NCBI GenBank assembly: GCA_030770545.1
Contig: CM061105.1
Coordinates: 16,654,001 to 16,718,000, forward strand
Source: Macropodus opercularis
Taxonomy: Eukaryota > Chordata > Actinopteri > Anabantiformes > Osphronemidae
Direction of reading: 5' to 3'
DNA: 64,000 nucleotides
Shown here: one piece after another, positions 48,958 through 60,335 of the stretch
Layout: every line of letters begins with the position of its first letter
Numbering within the stretch: position 1 is the first letter of the stretch
Program-made: the position numbers and the translations under genes
Notes under the pieces: model-generated
Database searches by the model: none
What the model was told of the DNA's origin: nothing
Seen by the model: the letters and a program-made list of their open reading frames with translations, nothing else

Positions 48958-51300
48958 AAAAGTAGAATTAATGCGCATTAATCAAAGGGAACTCAGAGGC
49001 AGGTTTATCAGGTCTTTATAGAACCAAGCTTCAGACTAGATCAAATAGTGTCATACGAGTTCTTCTTGGAAACAATAGAAACATCCTCTGATCTAAGTTC
49101 TGTGCAGAGCTACAGAGTCAGATTTGATCACAAACGTCTGGGAGCGTGATTCTGGTGTCAAAGAGTTTCATTGTTGGCATCTTGAGTGGATCTTTTCACA
49201 CAGGTGTGTCAGGGGGCGGAGTCTCACCCATGTGTTTCAGCATGTGTTTTTTTAACGTTGATGAGTTAGCAAATCTTTCTTCACAGGCGCTGCAGGCGTA
49301 CGGCTTCTCCCCTGTGTGGCTCAGCATGTGCCGTTTCAGATTTGAAGGGGTGATAAACCCCTTTCCACAGGTGCTGCAGACGTACGGCTTCTCCCCTGTG
49401 TGAGTCAGCATATGCCAACTCCAGGCTGAGGGCTTGCTGAATCTTTTTCCACAGGTGCTGCTAGGGCAACGCTTCTCCCCTGTGTGGCTCAGCATGTGCC
49501 GTTTCAGATTTGAAGGGGTGATAAACCCCTTTCCACAGATGCTGCAGGAATACGGTTTCTCTCCTGCCTTGCTCAGCATATGCCGGTTCTGATTGGAGCA
49601 TGTACAATATCTTTTTCTGCAGGTGATGCAAGGGTAACGCTTCTCACCTGTGTGGATTTTCATGTGGGCCAACAAGTTACTGCTAAACAAGAAGCGTTTC
49701 CCACATACTTCACATGAATTTGCCTTCTCACCTGTGTGATTTCTTAAATGAGCATTCAGTGATGATTTCAAACTGTATTGTTTCCCGCAGATGTTGCAAC
49801 AATATGGTTTTTCGCCTGTGTGGACCCTTAAATGATTGTTTAGTGATGATGCCAGGGTGAATTCTTTGTCACAGAAGCTACAACAATATTTCTTCTCACC
49901 TGTGTGGATCATCATGTGTCTTTTCAGTGTTGAGGTATCATTAAATCTTTTGTTGCACATGCTGCAGGGGTACGGCCTCTCACCTGTGTGGATCATCATG
50001 TGTCTTTTCAGGGTTGAGGTATCATTAAATCTTTTGTCGCACATGCTGCAGGGGTACGGCCTCTCACCTGTGTGGATTATCGTGTGTCTCTGCAGGTTGG
50101 ATAAGCACCTAAATGTTTTCTTACAGATGGTGCAGGAGAACTGTTTCTTATCTGGGTGAGTTTTCAAATGAGTTGTCAATTTAAACATAGACTTGAAACC
50201 TTTAGATTGAGCTCCTGACACGGGAGTGTTGCCTTCGCTGTCTTGATGACTTGTGTTGCCTGGATGCTCTGTCTCTGCTTGTCTCATTGATGCTACATCG
50301 ACATATTTGCTGCCTTCCTGCGCTTGACCCTCAGCTGCAGGAGAGCTACGAGAGAAGACCTGGTCATCACTGACCGGTTCTGATTCACTGTGGTAACTTG
50401 CGTCCTGAACATGAGTCAACAGGAAGAGCTCAGTCTCTTCCTTCAGCTCAATCTGCTCTGCCTCCTCACTGGTGCCAGGTTCCTGTTCCTCTTTAATCCA
50501 TAGAGGTTCCAGATGCTCCTGGTCCAGACTTGGGTTCACCTCCTGGTCACGGAGATCCTCCTCCTTTTTACAGACATGTTTTGGAATCTCTGGAAGAACA
50601 AAAAGAAACAAATGCCACATTACACCCTCTCAAAACTAGTTAAACATGATGTGCAACAGTGTGTAGGACTCATATTTTGGAACCAATGAGCAAACAGTCT
50701 TTGCACCAGCTACCCACTAGTCTGCTTTTGACCAGGTTTTGGTTCACAGCCTTAAACCACAAGCTAATGGACAGTTAGTGAAATTGTACAATGAACTTCA
50801 CAAACTAACATCATGTAAACATTTCTAACGAGCTTCAGTCGCGTCCCAGAGTCAGTGCTTGGAAACGTCTTGTAGAAACAACGTGTTACGTGAGCCAAAC
50901 AGCAAAAAGACGGATTATGGGGAAAACGAGGGGACTTGAACACAACACGAGCCTGCGATCATGAAAATCACACGTTTCCACTCGTCTGTCTCTTCATTCG
51001 TGTCTGAGCTCACACTTTAAATGTTCTGCTTCTGGTCACGACTTGAAGCGGGTGGATCGCGTTGTAATCGCCACCACAGCGTCGCATTGTTGTTTCCAGT
51101 TCTCTTATCATCTCACCTCCCAGTCTGCGCAGCTTCACCTCAGGTCTCCAGACCGCGTCCAACAGTCTGCGCTGCCGCTCGATCTCTTCTTCATACTCCG
51201 CGATGGTTTTCTCAAAGGCTCCGAGTATTTCAGCAGCAGCAGCAGTTAGTCGCTCGGTGACAAACGCTCTCAGACCCTGGACCGAACACATCGCTGCTTC
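48958..51300. repeat. Segmental duplication containing gene 6 (partner 53235-55765)
   Basis: The whole unit, including about 230 bp beyond the stop (gcgcattaatcaaagggaac, gagttcttctt) and the finger exon, resembles the gene 7 unit in the same orientation. Confidence 0.8.
49196..51291 (-). CDS. Zinc-finger gene 6 of cluster (9 good C2H2 fingers, 3 degenerate)
   Basis: Exon 1 (51291-51117) encodes the shared domain. Exon 2 (50589-49196) starts EIPKHVCKKEEDLRDQEV. The hKxE motifs are IKEEQEP and LKEETE. The first finger has lost both Cys (GFKSMFKLTTHLKTH). Finger RYCTCSNQNRHMLSKAG lacks its final His, and CPSSTCGKRF lacks a correctly spaced first Cys. Two pairs of fingers are internal duplicates (RFNDTSTLKRHMMIH twice, GFITPSNLKRHMLSH twice). 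The C-terminus GETPPPDTPV is shared with gene 7. Confidence 0.88.
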
Positions 51301-53234
51301 TCTAACACTTTACACCGTAACGTGGCTGTTATTCCGTTTGTCCCACTTCCCGCCTCTACCGCGCTACCGGTGTTTCAATCGTTCAGCTACTTCCGCTGGG
51401 TGTCACAGTATGAAGTTCCGTCAATGGAGGAGAGTTCTACTTCAGTTCCACTTGCAATTGTTGGCTTTTCATTAGAAACTTTTTATTTTATGGGACAAAC
51501 CTGTACAGTTGAATCTACCTCATTAATTCTTCTTTAACCAGGTTCTAATTTCCCACTTTTAAGTTGAACCCGCCAGAAAGGTAATACTTCTCTACTGCTT
51601 ATTACTGTGGCCACAGTGTCCCTAACAAAGTGGTCACTGAGGGTAAATGTCTGCAGCATGGAGGAACATTTATCCATCATCTTGATTCGCGTGGCCCCGT
51701 ATCGTTTTGCAGGCTGCTGGAACCTATTGTCACTTTTATTCCGCATAGAAATGTGTTGATTTATAAACTTCTGTTCTCATTAACAGATAATTTTACATTT
51801 TTAAAACAAACCAAACATTAAATAGAACAAAATAAATCTTCTCCCTGGTGATTATCTTTTAAGCTAAAGCATCCATTATGCTGCACTGACGACTGTCCAG
51901 GGTGAATCTCGCTTCTCACCCAGTGCGACCTCGAGGTTTCAGCACCTCCACAACAACACCGTCGTTAATGTCGCTTAGTCAAGGTGGAACTAACCTCTAC
52001 ATATTCATAGTTAGACAACACGTCTTGGTTCATCAAGTGCATGCAACTGTTTTATTTGACCCACATCATACACATTTAACCTCAACCCACCACACACGTC
52101 TGGAGATGGCAAAGGTTCAAATTACAGTAACGCAAATAAAGACATAGAACAACATTTTCAAAGAGAGACACTTACTGTATGACATTTAGCAAATGCCTTA
52201 ATCCACATCACCAGTTAAAAAGCCATTAGTGTTGACTAAATGCAAACGTAAAGACTCCCACAAGATAAAAACTGTTCTGAAAAGTGTTATTGTTCACACT
52301 ATATGATTTCCATGTTTAAAAAAAGACGATATGCACTTCTGAACAAGAAACTTTTCTAAAGTAAGAAATGAAGATCTACTGAAATATAAACTAAACATAG
52401 TGAGAACACAAGCATCATGCAGTAGCTTCTACATTACTGGCCTCTGATTTCTTAAATTATTATTTATGGTTGTTGTTTTGTGGCATTTTTTTTTTCAACC
52501 TCTGTAGCAGAATCACTACACCCCTAGAAAACATTTTCACCCAACGAAGTTTAGTTTACAGTAAATACATAAGATATAAAAACTGCATTTACAAAACAAT
52601 CAGTCCACCAGTTTGAAAACTTCAAATGAATAACTGAAAAACATTTCAATTTTTTTCAGCGTAAAACATCAACATTGGTTACTCGTAAAAAGAATAAAGA
52701 AATAATAGAAGGAATAAAAAGAGGAAACATTTAAGTGTCTTCAAAACCATTTAGTTACTTTAGAGACTTTGTGAAAACAGTCAAGAAGAAAACGTATCAG
52801 AGTTCAATCACTGACATTTGTGTGAAATATGTACTTAGTGTAGACATATTGAAATAAATACTGTTACAAACCTAAGTATGAATATTCTATAAGAGTAAAA
52901 GTTAGGCTAGTTTAACAAGACATGATGTCACCGTTCACAGATTCTAGTTTAGATATGAAGATCTCATTTAAACAGTTGCGATTTTTTTTACACAATTGCC
53001 AAATTTGGGTCATTCCATCAAAACTGCCCACGATCAAGCGAGACAACATTTAGAGAATAACGTCGCTCTTCTGTGTCAGATCGAAGCCTTAAAAAACATT
53101 TTTCAACACGCTACACACAAATGGCTTTTTCACTGCAAAAGCAAACACACAGACGGACTTTATAATGGAAACAGCTGTGTCCTGTACTTTGCGTAGTTCC
53201 TACTATTAGTGGTTTATACAAAGCTATTTAAAAA
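51301..53234. other. AT-rich intergenic region between genes 6 and 7
   Basis: No gene is recognised. The first ~120 bp is the promoter side of gene 6 (ACTTCCGC at about 51386, reverse ETS-like). The rest is low-complexity AT-rich DNA. Confidence 0.5.
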
Positions 53235-55765
53235 GTAGAATTATCGCGCATTAATCAAAGGGAACTTCATCAGGTATATGTGTAGAACCACGCTTCCGAC
53301 TAGATCACGTTCAAATAGTGTCACTACTTCATACGAGTTCTTCTTAGATTAGAGGGTGTTTCTATAGTTTTTATGTTCTGTGCAGAGCTACAGAGTCAGA
53401 TTTGATCACAAACGTCTGGGAGCGTGATTCTGTTGTGTCTACGTAATAACGTTTGGCTTGTGATCATCACCAAAATGCTGTATTTGCTATTTGTGAACGG
53501 TTCCTCTGTTGTATTAAACAGAACACGTTCTATTTAGACAGCACTCGAAACATGTTATAAAATAGGTTCAATCACATACAGCCTCACTACATGTACGAGC
53601 AGCTAAAGGGGTTTTATTGTTGGCATCTGAGTGGCTCTTTTCACACAGGCGTGTCAGGGGGCGGAGTCTCACCCATGTGTTTCAGCATGTGTTTTTTTAA
53701 TTTTGATGAGTTAGCAAATCTTTTCTCACAGGTGGTGCAGGAATACGGCTTCTCACCTGTGTGGCTCAGCATGTGCCGTTTCAGTTTTGACGAGTTGATG
53801 AATCTTTTTCCGCAGGTGCTGCAGGGGTACGGCTTCTCACCTGTGTGGATTTTCATGTGGGCCAACAAGTTACTGCTAAACATGAAGCTTTTCCCACATA
53901 CTTCACATGAATTTGCCTTCTCTCCTGTGTGGGTTTTCTCATGACTAGTCAGTGTTGACTTTTTTAGGAATGCTTTGCCACAGGTGCTGCAAACATGGGG
54001 CTTCTCACCTGTGTGATTTCTTAAATGAGCATTCAGTGATGATTTCAAACTGTATTGTTTCCCGCAGATGTTGCAACAATATGGTTTTTCGCCTGTGTGG
54101 ACCCTTAAATGAGCGTTTAGTGATGATGCCAGAATGAATCTTTTATCGCAGAAGCTACAACAATATGGCTTCTCACCTGTGTGGATCATCATGTGTCTTT
54201 TCAACACTGAGCTGTCACTAAATCTTTTGTCGCACATGCTGCAGAGGTACGGCTTCTCACCTGTGTGGATTATCATGTGTCTCTCCAGTTTTGATGAGCA
54301 AATAAATGTTTTCTTACAGGTTTGGCAGGAGAACTGCTTCTCATCTGGGTGAGTTTTTAAATGTATTCTTAATTTAAACCTAGACTTGAAACCTTTACCA
54401 CACGCGAAAGATGTTTTACGTGTGGGATTATTGGATTGAGCTCCTGACACGGGAGTGTTGCCTTCGCTGTCTTGATGACTTGTGTTGCCTGGATGCTCTG
54501 TCTCTGCTTCTCTCATTGATGCTACATCGAGATATTGGCTTTTTTCCTGCGCTTGACCCTCGGCTGCAGGAGAGCTACGAGAGAAGAGCTGGTCATCACT
54601 GACCGGTTCTGATTCACTGTGGTAACTTCCGTCATGGAAGTCCTCAGTCTCTTCCTTCAGCACAACCTGCTCTATCTCCTCACTGGTGCCAGGCTCCACC
54701 TCTTCCTCTTTAATCCGTAGAGGTTCCAGTCCCTCCTGGTCCAGACTTGAGTTTATCTCTTGGTCACTGAGATCTTCCTCCTCTTTAAAGACAAGCTGTG
54801 GGGTGTCTGGAAGAAGAAAAACAGACAAACAGCATGTTAGTAAACCATTAGTGGGGCTCAGCAGTGTTGAAAGAGAAGGAATCTGCTTTGGGACTAACCC
54901 AGAGGTAAAGAGGAATCATCCTGTTGGACAGTTTTATGACTTGTGGTAGTTGTCTACCGTAGTTTACAGCCGCAGGCCATCGTTGTGGACGACTTAGCTA
55001 AACTAATTTACTGTAGCGGAGCATTAGTTTGCACCGTTACAGCTGATATAACACCAGTTGAAACTACCTTAGGTTTGCTGTGTTCACTTGCAGACTGACA
55101 TGGATTAGAATGGAACAGCGTTAGTGTCTGACTGTCCAGTTAGCGACTCATGTAAACTTGCTTCACGCCAGCGTGTAGCTCCATTTATAACCTCCGCCAG
55201 GGGGCGGGGCTTGTGGCCGGACCGGCTGCAACAGGAGCTTCAAACGTCACATAAAGCTCATTTCTAACCAGCTTCAGTCACTGCGTTAACGCTTAGAAAC
55301 GTTTTGTAGAAACCACACGTTGAGTCACATCTGTCAAAGAACAATGACACCGAGTCAAGCAGCAGGAAAAACGAGGTGAATTGAACAACACATAACAAAA
55401 ACACGAACCTGTGATCATAAAAATGACATATTTTCACTCGTCTCTTTTCATTTGTGTCTGAGCTCCACACTGGAAACATCCTTCACAGGTCTGATCACGA
55501 CCTAAAGCTAATGGATCGCGTGTTGTTCCAGTAACCACAAGCTCAGCGTCGCATTGTTGTTTTGTACGGTTATTATTTTACCTCCGATTCTGTGCAATTT
55601 TACATCAGGTTTAAAAACGCTGTCCAACAGTCTGCGCTGCCGCTCGATCTCTTCTTCATACTCCGCGATGGTTTTCTCAAAGGCTCCGAGTATTTCAGCA
55701 GCAGCAGCAGTTAGTCGCTCGGTGACAAACGCTCTCAGACCCTGGACCGAACACATCGCTGCTTC
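53235..55765. repeat. Segmental duplication containing gene 7 (partner 48958-51300)
   Basis: See the partner entry. The left boundary is near agtagaattat at 53237 and the right boundary is near the shared first exon. Confidence 0.8.
53641..55756 (-). CDS. Zinc-finger gene 7 of cluster (8 C2H2 fingers, mosaic first exon)
   Basis: Exon 1 (55756-55582) is identical to the cluster consensus through ERQRRLLD. It then diverges to SVFKPDVKLHRIGG, whereas other copies have AVWRPEVKLRRLGG. Exon 2 (54806-53641) starts DTPQLVFKEEEDLSDQEI. The hKxE motifs are IKEEEVEP and LKEETE. A first finger lacking a Cys (FACGKGFKSRFKLRIHLKTH) is followed by eight good fingers. The C-terminus GETPPPDTPV is as in gene 6. 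The promoter at 55846-55860 carries the minus-strand ETS-type block CCGGCGGAAGTAAAC. Confidence 0.9.
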
Positions 55766-55845
55766 TTTACAGTCTCGGCGTGTAATTGCTTTAACTACAC
55801 CCCCGTCGTTCCGTTAACGTTAGGAGCTAACGGTGCTAGCGCTTT

Positions 55846-55860
55846 GTTTACTTCCGCCGG
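55846..55860 (-). promoter_or_regulatory. ETS-type promoter motif of zinc-finger gene 7
   Basis: The minus strand reads CCGGCGGAAGTAAAC, about 90 bp upstream of the ATG. It is the same 15-base string as at 43566-43580. Confidence 0.65.
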
Positions 55861-56475
55861 ATGTTACACTCTCAACCTCCGGCAGTGAAAGCAAAGTTTG
55901 CTTTTAGTTCCGCCTTCAACATGTTCGCGGCTTCTTTGAAACGCGTGGCTAATATTAGCTGCGAATATGAATGAAGTACATTGCTTTCACTTAAAATGTT
56001 TTCCCAACTATTACCTCTTTTCATGGTTATTGAAAAAGTATAAAACACCATCACAGTCTATTCACCATGTTAACATTAGGACATGAGCCACTTGAAGGGA
56101 AAGATGTTAGTACCAGAAAACCTTCAGAGAACTAAAAATCAGCCGTAGCTTCTGATTATGTTGTTTATTACAATATTAACATGTATTTAATATCTATTAT
56201 GGCATTAAACGGCATGATTCCATCTTAAAGTTGAGCACACAACCAAAGCATCGGATATTACTATACATTATAAACACGTGAAATACATTTGAACGATGTG
56301 AATTGTAATCAATAAAAAGAAAATTCAGATTGTAAAAATTAAAGCACACACAAAATGAGACTTTGACACTTTTCGTAACTGCTAACAGCTCACAACGGTT
56401 TCTCACCTTTAGTTCACACGACACAGAACATTTTGAGTCATTATAGCTGAAACCGTCCTACGTCTGCGCTCGGCG

Positions 56476-57903
56476 CTACTTGACCGTCTCCTCTACGTCC
56501 TGTCTCAGTTCACCACCTGAAATCTCTCCTATGAGTTTAACAACATGCACGTTTTCACGTGTATGAATCTTCTTGTGATTTGTCAGATGGCTCAGCTGAT
56601 AGAAACGATCCCCACAGCTGTTGCATCGGTACGGCTTCTCGTCTGTGTGACTCATCATGTGCCTCCTCAGTTCACACCATTCGTTAAAACTTTCCCCGCA
56701 GATGTTGCATAAATGCAGGTTCTGGCCCGAGTGGATTCTTAAGTGAATGTTCAACGTTGACGCACGACTGAAGCCTTTTCCACAGATCTCACAAACATGC
56801 GGCTTCTGACCCGTGTGGATTTTCAGATGTTCTTTCAAACTGAAGCTAGACGTGAACTGTTTCCCACAAAAGTCACATTCAGACAATGTCTTCTCTGTGG
56901 CGCTGTTACACTGCACCTCTGGCACATGAGAGTCGTCTGTATTGTTACTGGTAATTGTGCTTTCGTGACGTTTCTTCTTCAGCTGTGGTTCTGTACTTCT
57001 AGCTGATGAGTCAATGTCTGAGCTCTCAGCTCCAGGACAGCTGGGATCGAGGAGCTGGTGGTCAAACACTGGTTTTTGTTCATAAGGAGGAATCCACATT
57101 ACATCATCAGACTCCCGCTTCAGGACCAGCTGCTCTCCTGTCTGGCTGATGCAGGATTCCTCCTCTTCCTCTTTAACCTGTGGAGGATCTGGTTCCTCTT
57201 GGTCCAACCTGGAGTTTCTGAGCTGCTGCTTGGTGGCAACAGCAGATTTCTTACTGACAGGTTGCTCCAGGAGCTCTGGAAAGATATAGTGACAAGAAAT
57301 AGGTTCCTGACAGCCTGAACCATCTGCCGAGCTCCAATGAGCAGGTTTTAGCGAGTAGTAGTAGTACAACACCCATGTAAAGAAACATTAACACAAACCA
57401 AGCGTGTGACAGGATGATGCATCAACAGTGTAGAACAGACTTATATCCTGGCTGTGACGCTTCAATAAAAGTAATATCTAATAACTGTATAATAATAATT
57501 GTTATATTGTTTGATATGTTTTTATAGAAATTATTTAAAAATTGTTCTCCACTCAAAAAAAACACTGAGCTGACCATTAAACAGTACTGATGTGAGTCCT
57601 GTCTTTTATTGACCAAAAAGCGCAAAGCTTTGAAAAACATCTTTAGTTGTGTAACATGCAAACAGTAATTTAACTGATACTTCCTGATGCATGACGCTAG
57701 TGTTTAGTGGGATCCACAGACCGTTTACCTCCGAGTCTGCGCAGCTTCACCTCAGGTCTCCAGACCGCGTCCAACAGTCTGCGCTGCCGCTCGATCTCTT
57801 CTTCATACTCCGCGATGGTTTTCTCAAAGGCTCCGAGTATTTCAGCAGCAGCAGCAGTTAGTCGCTCGGTGACAAACGCTCTCAGACCCTGGACCGAACA
57901 CAT
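56476..57903 (-). CDS. Zinc-finger gene 8 of cluster (4 C2H2 fingers)
   Basis: Exon 1 (57903-57729) encodes the shared domain. Exon 2 (57275-56476) starts at ttccag|AGCTCCTGG, reading ELLEQPVSKKS. Its hKxE sites are VKEEEEES and a degenerate LKRESD. A basic patch (LKKKRHES) precedes four fingers. After the last His the protein continues about 27 residues (VHVVKLIGEISGG...) where a further finger would be expected, suggesting loss of distal fingers. Confidence 0.87.
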
Positions 57904-58437
57904 CGTCGCTTTCCTTCAGATGTTTCTCTGCTGCTTCCAGCAGCGGCACCAACGCTTCAGGGTTTTGATTTTTACTTCCGTCTGGTGTCGCGCTGCAAAA
58001 CTCCGGAAGTGAAATTGAGTGAGTTTCAAAGTTCCGCCTTGAGAAACGGCACCTAACACGCATCACCGCTGTGCGGTGGACGGTGCAGCTTTATCAACAG
58101 TGACAGGAACCTATTCAGATCGTTGACTAAACTAAAATCCTCTTATCTCAGTGTTACTGGTGGTGTAATACAAAGCGAGTCGTTCTATGAAAATAGCATT
58201 TTCTTCCAGGTTTCACTGGACGGGAGGGCAGAGAAAACGGAAACAGTCTCTAGTTGGTTACTACAGTTATACTACTTCCAGCCTTTGCTATTAGGTTTAT
58301 GTCAACACATAAAGACGGAACTAAAGGTGGACTAACATCCACTGCCGGAACAACACAGTGTAACAACAGGCGGAAGGAAAGTCCACCTGCCAGTAGATGC
58401 AACACGTTAGTTTACGTCTGGTGATTTCAACGCAGCG
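57904..58437. other. Head-to-head interval between gene 8 and the pseudogene
   Basis: The 534 bp between the two start codons should hold both promoters. acttccgtctgg and ccggaagtgaa (near 57975-58010) face gene 8, and ggcggaaggaaag (near 58370) faces the pseudogene. Confidence 0.5.
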
Positions 58438-59764
58438 ATGTGTTCGGTCCAGGGTCTGAGAGCGTTTGTCACCGAGCGACTAACTGCTGCTGCTGCTGAA
58501 ATACTCGGAGCCTTTGAGAAAACCATCGCGGAGTATGAAGAAGAGATCGAGCGGCAGCGCAGACTGTTGGACGCGGTCTGGAGACCTGAGGTGAAGCTGA
58601 CTTGACTTACAATAAACACCGTAAGAACCAGCCAGCGACGTAAACCCTGTCGTGCCCGTTGAAAATAGGTTTTATGACGCGGTTTGTTTTCCAGTTGCTT
58701 TAGAATGTGAACGAGATGTTGGCAGTGATCGTAACATTTGGCGTCTGGACAAAGTTAAAGAAAAACTTCCAAATAAAATCCTGCGTCGTTCAGGACGTGA
58801 CGCCTACAGACACTGAACGCGTCTCAGTCTCAGCTACACATACAATCAGTGTCTGAGCTACAGGAGAAGTTTAGGAGCAGCTGTTTATTTAGATCAGAGC
58901 TTCCACAGCTACACGTTTGTACGACGGAGGAGCTTCCCACTGATCAGCAGCTTGGAGCAGAACTCCAGTCTGGACCAGGAGCAAGTAGAACCTCCACAGA
59001 CTGAAGAGGAACAGGAGGAGGAGCCGCTGGTTCTGAAGCAGGAGACGGGTGTTATCGTGATGATTTCTGCCTGTGAGGAAAGTGAGCAGATTGAACCAGA
59101 CCAACCCAGTGACCACAGACTGAAAATCAGAAAGAAGCCATCACGCAGACCCAGGATCAAGTAGAACTGTAGAACCAGAAGGAAAGGAAAATACTCAGAC
59201 TGGAAAAAACGTGTTCAAATGTAAGACTTAGTAATGTTTATCAGTATAAGTACATTAGATAATCCACACAGGTGTGAAACCAAGATTCAGTAACGCTTCA
59301 CAGCTGAAGAAGCATGTTCACATCCACAAAGGGCAGAACCGGTTCCTCTGCAAAACCTGTGGGAAAGGATTTGAAGAAGTGTCAAAATTTGATTGACACA
59401 AGAAAACCCACTCCGGAAAAACCATACTCCTGTGACACGTGGTAAAGGGTTCAGTCAGGTATCAGGGCTGAAAGCTGTATGTCTGCATCTCCTGTGGGAA
59501 CAAATTCAGAGAGATCACAAGAAGCCACACAGGTGAGAAACCGCATGTCTGCAGCACCTGTGGGAAGAGAGCTACAGAAAAATCTGTATTGACCAGGCAT
59601 GAAAGAGTCCACACAGGTGAGAGGCCGTGTCCTTGTGAGAATTCAAGCAGGCAGCTGCACCGGCTACTCATTCAAGAATCCACATGGGCGAGAATCCGTA
59701 TTGCTGCGAAGCCTGTAGGAAACATTTCTACTGGGTCAAAGACTTAAAAATTCATACAAGTTGA
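58438..59764 (+). pseudogene. Zinc-finger pseudogene (ninth copy of the cluster unit)
   Basis: The first exon (58438-58599) is identical to the cluster consensus through VKL. It then changes abruptly and meets a stop, with the normal donor missing. From about 58900 there is a decayed acidic exon (LDQEQVEPPQTEEEQEEEPLVLKQETGV) ending in a stop at 59162. From 59270 to 59764 there are at least five finger remnants in different frames (FLCKTCGKGFEEVSKF, HVCSTCGKRATEKSVLTRHE and others) broken by frameshifts and stops. The contrast between a perfect first exon and a ruined remainder is notable. Confidence 0.9.
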
Positions 59765-60234
59765 AACGTGAAACTTCCAGCAGGATCGTCAACTGTTGGT
59801 TCTTTACCCAGTTAAACACTGCATCACCGATGGAGCTTGGGTTTCAACAGAGTTATGCAAATGCACATTGATACCGTCTGAACAAATGGAAACTAGTCGC
59901 GATGTTGATTCAAACTGTTTAAAAAAACGTAACATTTCTTCAATCAATGTGTCGACACCAGGTTCCTCTCGATCATTGTATGACTCACGTTTTATTCCAG
60001 GTATTGTTTGGGTTGTTTTTTTTTTTATTTTAATGAGAGAGAACTTTTTTTTTATTGTCTTCTTCTAGTGTGTTTTAGAAATGCTCTGATGACGGATGAC
60101 TGAGTTCTGTCTGGACTGAATCCAATAAACATGAATATTTCAAAAGACTGACTCATTAGTTTTCATTGTTTTATTTCTAGTTAAGAACTCACCCACCAGT
60201 ATTGTTACCGTAGGGCAGAAGGTGCAACGCGGCG
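59765..60234. other. Noncoding interval after the pseudogene
   Basis: No gene is recognised. AATAAA lies near 60124. Confidence 0.5.
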
Positions 60235-60335
60235 GCTTATTTCTGCCGCCAACGCTTCATTTTCCATCGTTTTCTCAAAGGCTCTGAGTCTTTCTTCTTC
60301 CGCAGCAGCAGTCGCTCTGTGACAAATGCATTTTG
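60235..60335 (-). pseudogene. Decayed minus-strand copy of the shared zinc-finger exon
   Basis: The minus strand contains aatgcatttgtcacagagcg, then actgctgctgcgg, agactcagagcctttgagaa and aacgatgg. The order matches the shared exon with deletions. The upstream base string ttacttctgc on the plus strand matches a worn promoter block. Confidence 0.75.
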
